Assembly (NCBI GenBank): GCA_964035795.1
Contig: OZ038321.1
Span: forward strand, 23,566,850-23,630,849
Length of the DNA: 64,000 nt
Origin: Pterobdella sp. o SKG-2022
Taxonomy: Eukaryota; Annelida; Clitellata; Hirudinida; Piscicolidae
Reading direction: 5' to 3'
The position numbers were made by a program, and so were the translations under genes. Position 1 is the stretch's first letter. Each line of letters begins with the position of its first letter. Positions 23,579 through 37,700 of the stretch are shown piece after piece. The notes under the pieces are model-generated. The model was not told the origin of the DNA, did not search any database, and worked only from the letters and a program-made list of their open reading frames with translations.

Positions 23579-24366
23579 ACATTCCAGAAAACTCATGGGA
23601 TGTCTATATCTTGAAATTAATATTAATATGTTCCGTTTTTTAATCACTTACGGCTTTCTTACTACAAATTACCTAATGCTTATTCGTTTCACACCTTCTC
23701 AAATCTGTCATTGGTATTTATTGGTCTTTGTTAATATTGTTTTCAATATAATCTCATATAAAAAAATTTTTACATTCAAAATTTTCAATTCTCAAAATTA
23801 ATTTTTTGATGAAAACATAAAAGATGATAATGCTTTTCACCACCTTATACTAGGTAAATGTCCAAAACGAAAATTCCCTTTTAAACCTAGTTGAAAATTG
23901 TTTCTCTCAACATTCCGCCTCGGTTATCCGATAATGATTGGTGCGTATTAAAAGAGTTGTTTTTGCATTAAAATATTAATTGAAAAACATTTTTTTGTTT
24001 CACTACTTGCATATTCCATCGTTATTATAAAATAAACTTTTATCATCTTCCAAAACAAAATTCTTTCGATGCTTTTTGAAACGTGGAAGATATTAATTAT
24101 TCTAAAATGAAATTCAATTTTGTTTGAAAATTGAAGATTCTGATTTTAATTTTAAAATATTCCCAAAAATGTCTTTTCAAACCACAAAATATCAATGATA
24201 CAAAAATTTTCAAAAAAAAAACAAAACGTTAAAAAGAAGAGTAGCAAGTTTTTGAAAAATGTTGAGCCGGAGGCAATATTCTGTCAAATCTTTTGTGAAC
24301 AAAATAAAATGTTATCACGCATTTTTTATAAATTACCATTATACCCCAGTGTTAGTTCATTAACAG
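23579..24366. other. AT-rich spacer downstream of FMO-B
   Basis: This is the 3' UTR side of FMO-B. A short open frame at 24195-24380 is Lys-rich and overlaps the next entry in another frame; it may be its upstream part, separated by a frameshift or an unseen intron. Confidence 0.3.
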
Positions 24367-24711
24367 AGTCACATTATTAATAGGTTCTTTAGTCCAAGAA
24401 AACATGTCGGTAAACCCTATGAATGGGTTGGTATTACTCTAGAAAGAAGTGCTAGTAGATCGACCAAAAAATCTCACTCGAAGAAAAAGCAAAAGAATCA
24501 AACAAATTCTATTTACAAGTTGGAATGTTTCAGTACCTTTAGAAATGTTCATCCAAGCCAAGAAGGCACCCAAACAGTGCATCCCAAAGCTGGTGTGGCA
24601 TCCATAAGAAGGATGCATCAATACCATGCATCAACGAATATGAAATGTGTTTCAAAGATTCAAAATAAAAAACACATAAGTTTCAAAAATCAGAAAAAAG
24701 TCAACACTTGA
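24367..24711 (+). CDS. Hypothetical basic protein, possible terminal exon
   Basis: An open frame of about 114 codons follows an acceptor-like site (CATTAACAG) and ends at TGA 24709-24711. It includes FSPRKHVGKPYEWVGITLER, then a Ser/Lys-rich run, then FRNVHPSQEGTQTVHPKAG. Codon content is less AT-driven than the flanks, which is why I list it. I recognise no domain. The upstream open frame 24195-24380 starts with ATG, is equally Lys-rich and overlaps it by 14 bp in a different frame. A broken single gene is therefore as likely as a terminal exon. The inverted left block has no obvious copy. Confidence 0.3.
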   Translation, partial: SHIINRFFSPRKHVGKPYEWVGITLERSASRSTKKSHSKKKQKNQTNSIYKLECFSTFRNVHPSQEGTQTVHPKAGVASIRRMHQYHASTNMKCVSKIQNKKHISFKNQKKVNT

Positions 24712-25754
24712 AAATTTGTGCTAATGTGAGACTAAACTTTGAGATTTTCTGAGTCACTGACGCTTGCGATAATTTCAAAAACTAACCACATAAGTTTTGA
24801 GATTTTTGTATCGGAAATAACTTTACTCAAAATAAATTTTTGATAAAATATTATGCAAGCATTGGGTTTGAAAGAAAATGCTTCATTTGTAGCCAACAAT
24901 TGAGAATTTACTTTTTATGCTGCCCGTATGTATTTAACAAAGCAAATATCCTTCAAAAGTCGAAACGATTTGAAAGCTCGAAATAAATTAATTCAAACTT
25001 ATTTGATTTTTTAGTATTTTTTAATATTTAGCCTTTTTAGTCTTAATTAGATTTATTTATTCATTAAGGTTTTTCACAAAATGCAATCAGTATCAGAGTG
25101 GTTAGAAGATGAAAAAAAAAATTATTATAGTACAAGTGTTTCAAATAGAAATTCTAAAAAATTCACAAAAATTGTATTACTCGGAATCAATAAAGTCAAA
25201 AAGCTTAAATAGTTTGAGTATAGTACAATATAAATATTTGAAGTTCAATATACTTCGAGGGAATATCCTTCAAAACATTTTTTTTAGCTTTTACTTCGAC
25301 ATTAATTTCAATAAACTGTTTCTGAAGTTATGAATATCAAATTGACCTCTGTAACTTTTCCACAAAAACCTCTGATTCAACCCTTCCCCAAAAGACCCTT
25401 TTGATCCAGTCTTTTGGATTTTTTGTCAAATGATCGAGCTTATTAAATTTAAAATTGAAATTTTTACAATGATCTTTATTAGCCGTCGGTTTTTGAAAGT
25501 TCTGTTTACAACCATTGAGTTTCCGTTAGTTCAATAGTAAAACTGATGGAGTTTTGTGTTTTTAGTTTTAAATTCGACTATAAACTACTTTGTATTATTT
25601 ATTCAAAAAGATGAAGTTAAAAACTTTCTACTTTGAAGAATTCACTCACAATAGGTATGTATAAAATTAAAATCAAGTTACAATATTGTTTTTAAACACG
25701 AAAATAAATGAAAAAATTATAAAACATACATGATAATTTCAAAACACAATCATA
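24712..25754. other. AT-rich spacer before the GPCR-B stop
   Basis: No exon or repeat can be supported. The end near 25754 is the 3' UTR side of the minus-strand GPCR-B. Confidence 0.35.
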
Positions 25755-28700
25755 TCATGGACAAAGCTTAGACAGGCGGTGAAGGAAGATGAGTTTGAAA
25801 GTACGTCTAAACTTGGAGCTCATGGAGCAGTAGAGCACAAAGTTGACTGCAGAGTTGATGAGTACCATAAGGTCCATGAAGTCACCCAGAGGAACATAGT
25901 ACTGTGGTGGTGCGTGCAAACATGTATCCCCAGTTAATCCTTCTATATAGCCATCGTCCATCTATTATCTACTCTACAGTCAGTGATTTAGTCATAAGGT
26001 AGCCATCATGACACCATCCGTCAACCAATTACCCGCTTAGTTTTCCATCACTCACCCATGAGACAATAACCTGCCATTCATTCATCACCACTCATTAGAT
26101 ATTTGTCTTCTATCTTGCATCCAGTCAACAACTATTTCAAAAGTTCAACATATATTATAAAGTAGTTCCTTGGAGCCATATAGATTAAATAAGGGCGTAA
26201 CAGAAGCCGCGAGTAAATAATGAACTTGATGATAATAAAAGATAAGTTTTATTTTTGTATTGGGATTGCGCAAGCTTAAGGATTAAGTGAAGTAGATTAT
26301 AAGAGGCAAAAATGTTGGTTCCAATAGAAAGTTCAAGTCGAATGAAAATAAATGAAGCAAAAACTGAAGAAAAATTATATAAACAAAAATTTGATAATGA
26401 ATTTTGAATAAAGGTCGTCTGAAAATTTGTTTTTTCTACTTCGAGACATGTTTTTTTGTTAACATTTAAATGTCAAAAACTTCAAAAAATACTTTTCAGG
26501 AAATTGTTTAGAAATATTTCAAATCATTAAAACAAAATCCTGAAAAACATGAAATGATGCCTGAATTGATTGAGTACAGTAGCCTGAATCTCAAAGTAAG
26601 GACAACAAACACAAAGTATTAAATGACACGAAGCTTTTCATGAGGCTAGCTTACATTATCACTTGATAATGTAAGCTAGCCTTACGAAAAGCTTCGTGTC
26701 ATTTAATACTTTGTGTTTGTTGTTTTTACTTAATGACTGAAGTGAATATCTGTTCATCATTTAAAGACCAAGTATTTCTCATTTTTGCCACCATCTATCC
26801 ACATATCTATATAACTTATGTACCTGCTCAAAGAATTCTCGACGCACTGCACTAAGAAGGGCTAGGACTCCTTGTGGCAATTCCACCAGCACAAATGACA
26901 ACACCACCACCACCAACATTACTGTCGTCCTGTCTTTCTCCCCACTCGACTGACTAGTGCTTTTTTTTCTTCTCACACTCGCCCCACTTTTGGCTTCGGC
27001 CATGGCATTCGAATGCAACACAGACACACTATTTCTACTCTGGCTAAACACACTCATTTTCTTTTTGACACCCTTACCAACCACACTCTCCTTCATAATT
27101 CCAACATCACCAACCAGTGACTTTTTTATCTCTTCTTTCTCTTTGACTTGAACTTCTTGGTTTTTTTGAGTTTCATTAAACGCTTCCGTAGTTAAAAGCT
27201 TATTTTCTTCTGTGTCGAGCGTTGAAATATCTTTGTTACACGTATGCCTTTCAACCTCGATTTTGTCTTTAATGTTTCCATCAAGTTGTTTTTTCTCACA
27301 TTCAATGCAGTTTTGTATGTGGATAATCAACTCGCCCGAACCTCCACACAAATCTTTTACGAGTTTCAGTCGAGTGCTTATTTTTTTGTCTTCGTACCTT
27401 TTATTTTTCTGAGATTCTCCAAATTTTTTTTTCAGTTCTGGATTTCCAGTGTGATAATTGAAAGCACCTTCATTAAAAGGGATAACTCCACTAGAACTAT
27501 TAGCCATTTCATCGTCAACCCCTTCTAGGTGGTTATTTTTCCAAAGTTTTTTGTTTTGAAATTGGTCTTCTACATTACAACTACGCAGGCATTTTTCGTT
27601 CCTGCAATTATAACTCACACCGTTTGTTTCAAAATGCTCGCAATCATTTTCTTCTTCATTATTATTATTACTTTCGTTACTATTATTTTTTCCCTTATCA
27701 TTATTATTATTCTTATTGTTTTCTTGAATAATATTTTTAGAAAAATTTTGGAAATTATTTTTTTCTATTTTTTTCTCAATGCTGTCGTTACAAGCGCTAT
27801 TAATAGCATTGAAGATCGGAGCATGGGCAGTTTTATCAGTATTTAAATCAACTTCATCAGTTTTCTCATCTTTGCAGTTTTTGCCAGCTTTACTATCGAC
27901 GTTATAAAAAAGCATTTTTTGGTTTTGAGTTTCTTTTTTGCTAGAAAAATTTTCACAGGCAGGCTTTTTATTTGAAAGTACTTGATTTCTTTTTTGTAAA
28001 AATTTTTTCTTTTTCTTTTTTCGAGCTGCCATGGCCCTGAAAAATGATTCATGAAAAAGATTGATGCCACAAGTATTACTAGTTATTCAATTAAAATAAA
28101 AATGACAAAGAAAGCACTCCAAAAAAATTATACCTTTTAAAGTATTTGACAGACAAAAAAGCTTTTGACAATTAAAATTTTTTGAAAACCTGAAAATTCT
28201 TTATGAGATTAGCTCGTCTAAAAAATCGTTAAATATATTTGAATTGAAATTCTTCTTCAATCTCTTTTTCAAGATCCTAATAAATTATTTGTGTGATGAA
28301 AAAAATAATTAAATATTCAATATATAAAGTTTTCCATCACAAAATTTTTCAATTTTTTCTGTTCCTGGAACACCTCCTTGAAAAACTCAAAAAAAATTGA
28401 ATTCCTTTGAAATGTGAATCTTTTATGTTTTTCAAAGTTTCAAACACTTCAAACAAAAATTCAAGAATTTTGTTCAGTCTATTGAAGAATTATACAGAAA
28501 TTTAATTCAACTATTTTCAAACTAATTAAATTGTTTCAAATCAATAGCTTCCATCATAATATAATATTGAATTTTTATAAAATATAACTCAAATTGAAAC
28601 AGTGTTTTGAGCAGTTTTTCATATAAAATTGAATTGAAACTGAAGCTTTTTCGTCTATTAAGCAGTTAATCTTTTTAATTTGTTGGCGATTATATCTTCG

Positions 28701-31700
28701 GGTTACTTCACGATAAGTAGAAAATCAGCACTTAACACAAGTTTTTTTATTCAAAGCCTCAAGCTTCCAGTGAAAGTAAATTTGAGTTAACATGAGTTTA
28801 TTTTGTGAACTAAGAAAAATTTTCGCTTGAATTTTTCATATCATATTCAAGCAAAAATTAGTTACCTGAAGATGATATGCATTTCAATTTTCTATACAAT
28901 TCGGTATGCACTTCAGTAAAAGGCTCGTGCGACAAGCGATAAAAACCACAATTGTCTCGATATTCCTCACGAAATGATTCGATTTGTCAAAAAAATAATA
29001 TATTCTATGCAAATCATTCAGATATTTCACCTGGTTGAGTCCGATATCATGTGTAAATGAGTTCAATACAACCACGTGACATCATTTAACTCATGATGAT
29101 GTCATGTGTATGGTATATGCGTTGTATTTTTTGAGTAAAATTCGATTATAATATTTGTTTTCCAATTGTTTTTTTCTTAATTTTTACCATTAATTTCTCT
29201 TATAGAAAACTCAATATAATTTTAAATGAAAACCATTGTAAATGACCAAGAAATGAGCTAACACGCCTTTTAAATTCAATTTGGGAAATAAGCAGATTTC
29301 ATAGTTGAACTTACATTGCTAAGTACATGTTAATGTAAACCGAACTTGATGGTGTATTTTCACCTTACAAGAAGACTCGTGCATTTGAAATGCATCTTGA
29401 AACAATGTGTTTTATTTAAAATTTAGAAAATTTTGAAAAATCTAAATATTTTTATATTAAATATACATCTGTTATACACTAGTTCCTTCCTTTTTGTAAT
29501 CAAAGCTAGGCTAAAGCTTCGAAACTTCATTAGTAAAGTGAAACTTAGAATCCTTTGTTAAGTCTGCATGAAATATACCTGTAACCCCTATTTGAAGGTT
29601 TCAAAAATGAAACAAACGCGAGTTGACTTTTAGAGGTGGTACGAATCGTTACCGCTTGATTCTCACAAGGCAAACCAAAAAATGCCTTTTGTGAGAATTT
29701 GCAGTAATGATCATAAAATTTTGAAAATAAATAAAAATTTATTTTAATATAAATGTGCGTTGAAACAATAGCAAGTAAATATCAAACGCAACAAAAACAG
29801 AAGAACAAGACTGGACCCTGGTGACAATAAACAGGGTGTGCGCATGGCAGGAAAGAGGAAGAAGTACCTGAGCAAGAGACCACTGAGAGTGGAAAGAAAA
29901 ATGCATGGAGCAATCTTCAGCACCACGGAGTACAAGCAGAATATGTAGTTCTGTGGGGATGTGGCTTTAAAACATCAATTCGCTACAATATTACCACAAC
30001 TTAAACGTTAAAAGCCAAATTTGAATTTTTGAGTTTGTCGCTGTTTTAACCTCATTTGTAAAATTTACACAAGATTGATAACTTTTTTATCGTACTTTGT
30101 TTTTTTAATGTTGATATGATAACAACATTTCTTTAGCACTGGAATTTTAATTTTTCTTCTTGTGTTAAAACTTATAAAAGTCTCGTTGTATTTTTGATGA
30201 GCTAACATTTTAGAAAATTTTTTCAAATATTTTATCAAATTTTACATTTCATAAAAACATTGAAATAATAATTAGTTTTTTGTAAGCCGGAGACGAAATT
30301 TTCGCAACTTTCACAGTTTTCTGTGTTTCGCCAGCTTATTCCGTCTTCTGTGCTTGGTGAAAAACTAAAACTTTTTGAATTTTTTTCTAAAAAGTGAGTA
30401 GACGGGTACTTGGTCATTTTTTTTTTTTGCTTTTAAGCTGTTATTAAAAGCTTTTTTTGCAAAAATATAATCGTTCACCAAAAAAATATGACCTTGCAAC
30501 TGTCAGAGTCAATTTTCTATTTCACTCAGCGCTGGCTTTATTGTAGATATTTGATTGATTCAAAAGATTCCAATTTGTGGGATGATATTTTTCAGCTGAT
30601 TTTTTTTCCATTGAGTGGCCAAAACTCACGATAGTCTGAATTTATGATGTATAACTTGATTGTTTTCAATCTAATGAATTTTGAAATTTCTTTTATTTAT
30701 GGCTACTCCAAAATAACTTTTCTCTTTATTTATTCAAAATCAGATTGAGTAAAATACCAAATTTTTTTTTCAAGTCTTTTTTTCTTGGTCAATGGTACCA
30801 TCTCTCTTAATGATTTGCTCAATGTCAAAGTTATCTGTTTTTAATTACGACGTCTACATAATCAGCTTAAGTTATTTTTCATAGAAATAATTTTTTCTAA
30901 CTAAATTTAATCTATTCTCCAAAGATAACTCGAAAGAGGAAGATAAAGCCGTCACTCTGAAATGTCTCTTGTATTTTGTGGTGGCAGGGTTGAAACTATT
31001 ATTGTAGTTTAGTTAAGTTTGTATACTTGATAATGTGAGTTCAACTTGGGAAAATTTTTTGTTATTATTCAGTTAATAAAAGTGTTTGATTCAAATTTTT
31101 TTTGGCTGGTTTAGTTAATCATTAAAATTTTTTATTTGAAATATTTTTTGCTAGTTTAACTTTTATAGATTTCAAAATAGCATTTTCAGTTCCTTAGTCA
31201 GTCCATTAATCACGCTGAAATTTCCTAAACTTTCAAAACAGTAGCTTTCAATTCTTTCCAATGAATTTTTTTATAGATGATTGTTATTAAACATTGTTTT
31301 CCAATTTTTTATAACTTATGGTTTTCAATTGGTTTTTTCAGGATTTCTTCAATACATTTTAGACAAAGATATTAAAATTTTCATTAATAATTAAAAAAAT
31401 CCTTTTCCAAAAAGTTTCTTGTTATCGTTTTCAATTTTTTAACAGTATATTGTACGATTATTTTTGAATTTGAAAAAATATTTAATTTTATTTTTTGCGT
31501 CAGTTAATTTATTTTATTTGAAGGTTTTAAATTATTAAGAAATCGAAACAAATAAATGTTGAGCAAGCAAATTCAAAAATAGACTTCAAAAATATTTTAA
31601 AATTGTTTCCATTAAAATTTTTTTGTCACCGTTTGAAAACATATTTCTCAGTTTTTGATTTTCACTCAAAGAATAAAGTACAAGCATTTTTTTGTGTTTT

Positions 31701-34700
31701 TCAAATTGAAACACAAGTGCAAAAAAGCATTTTTTAATCGATTGTTGGAGGATTTGGCATTTTTTTGATTCTTTGACATAAAAGTTTTCCAGTGAAATTA
31801 ATTTAATTTTTTACAGAAAGCTTTAGTACTTTTCAATAATAAAGTTTTTCAAATAAATGTAAAATGAAAATTTATAGAAATTTTTTTTTATTAAAATATT
31901 TAAAAATTTTCAGGTATTATATTTTATAACTTTTAAATTGAAAATATTTCTCACCTTATATTTTGTTCCAACAAAGTTGTTTTCTTCGTACCAAAAGCCC
32001 CCATTTGCTGCATAATTTGATTAAAAATTACATCTTTTTGAAGAAATTCCAAAAGTGAATGTCCTTTCAATTTGAAAAAAACAAGTTCAAAATCATAACT
32101 CGTTGATTTTTTCAAAAAAAATTGAAAAATTTGAAAAAATGACCAAAAAGTTCGTGAAATTAACAAAAACGTTCTGAAACATTTTCGGTTATTCTAATAT
32201 AATAATATTTCCTTATTCATGTTTGCTTGGATTTTGAAAAATTCATTTTGTAGTTTCAAATAGTCATGCTGGAGGCATTTCTCGCCACAAAAAATGTTGT
32301 CACGAAAATGAGAATAAAATTATATATATCGAAAATAAGCTTGCTTTATTTATAAAAGTAATATGAAAATAATACTAGAGTTTTTAAAAAGTATAATATT
32401 TCTGTAGTAGTGTGAAACCTAGTTGATACAGTTGAATTTTGAAAAAAAACCTCAAAATTGGTTTTTCTGCCTAGCAGCGATCAGTGGAATAAAAATAAAA
32501 TTAGTATCTTGATTATTCACAAGTAACAGTCTCCACTTTTCGATACTTCCAATGTCAAAATTTGAGTTTTTGGAAATATCTCATAAGTTATTACAACCGA
32601 AATTTTTCAAAAAGAAAATCATGCAGTTTATTGATAAAAGAGATTAACCTTTTTAAACTAATAATTCATATAAAATGAACGTATATAAAAAGTGAAGTCT
32701 GAAAATAATTCAAGTCCATTGATTGCACCTTCAAGCAAGTAAACGAGTTATACTCATGGAAGCTTTGTGGCTTCAATCAATGTGGCATTGTGTGGTTTTT
32801 AGTACATTAATTGTTCACTAATGAAATCCATCAACTTTAAGTTTTTTTTCAAAGTTTGAAAGTTTTTAAAATTTATTATCACTTGGATTGCTCTTGTTGG
32901 TGGTTTTGTATGTTGAAAAGTTGCATCCAGCGATAAATTTATGTTGAATTTTTCATGGTTTTTATATGTTCCAACTCTCATTTAGCCTTAAATCAAAAAA
33001 ATTCATTTAGGTTGTATGTTAAAAATTAGCATTTAGCGGTAATCTCTGTATGTTGAAAAGTTAGATCAAGTCATAATTTTAACAAAGAGTTGGATTATTT
33101 AAAAGAATGACTTTGGGTTTTGTTGGAATGAAGATAGATAAAGCCAGAAGTTGCAGCGTTGTGAGATTTTGCAATCTTTTGAGTGTTTCAATTAATTTTC
33201 AGCTTATTTAGAATGAATTTGTGTGAAAAATTATTTTATTTATTTTTCTTTGAGAAAAATAAACAATTAGCTAAGTAACGTTTTAAGCCTGAGAGTAGTT
33301 TTTAAATATAACACAGTTCCTTGGGAATCAGAAAATAACATTTATTTTAAAATTTTTGAGGTTGTTGAAATGATTGTATTTCTAATCGTATTAATAAAGG
33401 TGAGATTAATTTTATTTTTTAATGGTTATTTTTTGAGAAATGAACTTTTTTGAAGTTCTATTTGCAAATCTGAGACGAATCACTATCAAATGAGTTTGGA
33501 AGACCCGCATCTTCAAACACATTTATAAATTGAAAATAAAGGAAAAAAACTATTGTTAATTTTATTTTTGAAAAATGAAACCACAAAAAACGACATAGAC
33601 ATGTTCATGCTGTTATTTTGCATTTGTTAGCCAAAATTTTCTAACCAGGAATTTTTTAAAAATAAAAATAAATGTAATTTCAGAACTTTAGTTAAAACAC
33701 TAGTTAGTTTATTAAGATACGAAGCTTTTCGTTATCAACATTGATAACGAAAAGCTTCGTATCTTAATAAACTAACTAGTGTTTTAAAACTATATTCATT
33801 TTACGGTTTGGTTTTTGAAAAAATCATTTTTAAAAATAGTTTCATGTAGCCTTTGATGTTAAGTTTTTGATATTTATTTTCACAAAATTTGTTTTGAAGT
33901 ATAACTCCAATCAGATAGGTTAATTTAGATACGATGGAATGAAAGGTAAGTTTTTATTTAAATTTAGATTGAATTTTTTTTCACTATAAATAATTTTATT
34001 TTGCTTTTCAATTGCTCAAGTGTTTCATAAATTGAATGGAAATACAAGGTCCTTTTAGGAAGCATCTGTTAATTATTCTAAGTAATTTTATTTTTTTTAT
34101 TAATGTTTTTATCATAATTTATGAAGAAAAATGCATCTAAATCAACTGCGACTAGTTGAGTATATTGAGCATTTGATTTAAAAAGAGAGGGAGAAAAAAA
34201 TTTCCCAACTGCAAACGGTAACAAATAATGGTAAAATGAGAAAAAGTTTCAAAGAAATTTTAATAATAATCAATAAAAAACTCTGCTGTAACAATTTGAA
34301 TCATCGTTTTAGTCAAATATAATATTTGAAAAACAAACTTCTCTTGAGTTAAACTTTTAAGTTCAAACATTTTTTTTTCATATATGAATGGAAAAACACA
34401 TCAGTTTTAATTTAAAAAGTTGTCCTCAAAGTTTTTTTTTAAGTTTTAATTGAAATATATTGCAAAAACACAAAAAATAATCTTATTTCATCACAAATTT
34501 CAAACCAGCAAAAACTCATTCATTAGCAAAAATCTCCAATCTGAACAAACTGCTCCAAACCTCAAAATACCTGAAAAAATCCGATTTTTTTCATTTAAAC
34601 ATAAAGGTTTATTGAAGGTTATATAATTTTCTGAGTCGACAGTTCTTTATTGGACTACAAGAGAAAAGTAAAAAACAAAAAATTTTCAAATGTTTCCAAA

Positions 34701-37700
34701 AAGTCTCGAACAAAGCTAAGTTGTGCAATAATACGTATTTATATATGCAAAATTCTCATTTTAAATGCAGAAAGGATATTAATGATTTCAGATAATGTTT
34801 TATTAAAACATTAAATATTAAAAGTGAAGTCATTTTTTATAATCTCTTGCATTACAATAGACCTTAAAGATTTCAGTGAAAATGAAATATCACTAACGTG
34901 TAAAAAAAATAGCATTTTTCAACTTTTTTTAAACAATTTATATAAGAATTGATTTTTTATTTTTTATGAAACACAACTTATGGTTTCAATTTTGTTCTAA
35001 TATTTTAAAAATTTTCATTAATTGATTATTACTATTTTTTATAGAAGCATTCACAATCTTTTGTTGGAACCCGAAGCTTTTCTATTGAAAGTCTTGGAAA
35101 AAATATAATGCACCAAATTTCAATGAAAACAAAAAATTTTTTTTTAATTTACAATAATTTTTCCAAACTTATTAAAAATTTCCGTCATTTTGACTAAAAC
35201 TCAATTCAATAAAATAAAAATTCAATTTTATCCACAAAGGTCTCTGAGAACAAACAAATCAGCCAGAAAATACACCAGACGAGAGTTTCAATGAGAGCTT
35301 TTTTCAATTATAATCTCTTTCGAAGACCCATTAGTTATAAGAAAAAAAATTTATTTACTGTTTTTACCGTCATTTTTTATAGAAGGTGGAAAAAAAGTGA
35401 AGAGGTTTTGCTTCATTGCTTAACAATGGATTCAATCAAAACTTATTCTTCGAAAAATTAACGGTTTCCAGTTAGCTACCTCTTGATTAAATATTTCAAT
35501 TCCATCTAAAATTTTGATACAATTTTGCTAGACTTTATGCAAATTAAAAAAATAATTTTAAATGAAACTGAGCAAACAAAAAAATTTAATTTTTAAGCTG
35601 AATAAATAATTCAAAACTCCTAAATAAACTAATAAATTTGACTTAAACCAGTAATTAATAATGATACTATACCAGTCAGAAAATGTTTCAAAAATTCATC
35701 ACAAAATTTTTCATGAAAACTGAGTGCCTTCAGAAATAACCCCAATTGTTTTCTTGAATGTTGCTATGTTTAAGTTAGGACGCTCAACAGTCTTCATTTT
35801 TCTTAATAGTACCACTTTTACCACTGTTATGAGCGACCTAATGGTCAAAACTCAACGAACATTTATAAATCAACGAGGTAAAACTATAATGTTTAACTTG
35901 TAATTTTTTTGCTAAAATAAAAAACTTGAATCACAATATTTTTTTAGTGGGAGCTTTTATGATAAAGAAGGCTTATTAAAATATATGCTTAAAACCTGGA
36001 TGTCAAAATATAAATTTTTGATATAGTTGGTGAGTCATTTTATTTTTTTTTATGTATAATAAAACACATTACCACAAAAAATATCGTACATTATACCAAT
36101 GTGCAAATTATTTTCGAATATTCATTCAATAAACATTCAAAAAAAGTGCCAAAAAACTTCTGAAATTTTCAAACTAACAAAACCTCAAATGAGTAATTAG
36201 CAGGTATTTCAAGCTGATGATTTTTCCATTTTTTTTTAAATTAGAATGTGATTTAATAGTATTTGTTCGTAATAGTTTTGAGTTTATGATGTCTGCTGTT
36301 CTAGTTTTTTAGCAGCCCGCATTACCATAAAGAGGCATATGAAGATAGTTTTTTTATACTGAATAATTCAATGTAAGCCTTGAAAATTATATTGGGCCAC
36401 AGCATTCTTACGAAAAAAACCTGTTGCCTACAGAAGCAGAAGTAAATGCAATGTTTGAGAATGATCTTTGTAGAAAAAAAGCATTTAAAAGCACAAATTT
36501 TCAATATTGATTATTCATCAAAATGTCAATCAAACAATAACTTATCAGAGCTCGATTGGTTTAGAGGTTTAGTATAAAGAAAGACCTCTATCTTTGTGGA
36601 GGGACACAAAGCTTTTGAGTGATCAAAAGAAATGAAGACCAGGAAAAAAACTATAAAAAATATCAAAATCAATGCATGAAAAAAATGTCTGAGTTTTTCA
36701 GGAAGCATGAGTGGAATAAAGTGTGAAGAACTTTTCCAATTCATCGGTTGCTTAAAATATATGAGTTGAAATTTTTACATTGATATTCTGAGTATTCGGA
36801 GTTGACGGAGCTATTTTGAAGTTCCTTGCTAAGTCAACTGTTTTGTTATTTTGCAGACTTTTTTAAAGCTTTCTTCGTGTAACTTTTGGGGCTACATACA
36901 TTTTCTTGCTTTATTTCTTTTTATGGCAGTACTTTAACAACTTGTTTCATCAAGGTGCTTCTATCAAGCTAGCTTTTCAATGAAAACTCGTGATGTTTGA
37001 CATTCAAATGTGTTTAATGGCCTAAAAAATATTTTTTTTAAAATTTTCATTATTAAATTCTCAGTGAAAAAACATAAAAAGTATTGAAAAAAATTAATAA
37101 GTGAATTTTAAAATATTCAGATGAAAAATCTGCTTGAAAATTTTTCCACTTTTTACACAGTCTTAAATTCTTTTTTCAAAGTTATTTCCTGTTTTCAAAA
37201 AAATGAAAACACGATAAAGAAACAAAAAGTTTATGGTTAAGTTATTTTGTATCAAAAGCATGCTGTCATATAACTACAATATATCTAAAAAATATATAAC
37301 ATCCTTTTAAAACAGAAAAAACTCAGCTGTAAAAACAAACGTTTATTTCATTTTTTCATCTGCACCATTTTGGAGTTTCCTCACGTGGATGTGCAGCTAA
37401 AAAAGTTCAAGTAGTTGAAAAGTTAGTTTTTAACTCATCAAAAACTACAACGACTATATTAAGTTGTCGTCACTCTAAAAGAGCAAAAAACTTTTTAAAA
37501 TGTTGTATCTTTAGAAATTCGTCTATCTTGCAAGCTTTTTGCAGTCGTCTTCACGCGATTTTCAACCTACACAAGCGCAACTTATTTTTTCTATATTAAT
37601 ACTTTTGTATGAAGCAAAAAGTTTTTTTCGAAAACCATTACCTATAGTTTAGTAAATGATGTTTCAAGAATAATATAGAGCTAATGTGAAAACACCTCAA

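Noticed and set aside
27529..27846. Plus-strand ORF with long hydrophobic Ile/Phe runs
   Set aside because: It is the antisense reading of the Asn/Lys-rich loop of GPCR-B (AAT/AAA reversed gives ATT/TTT), not a membrane protein.
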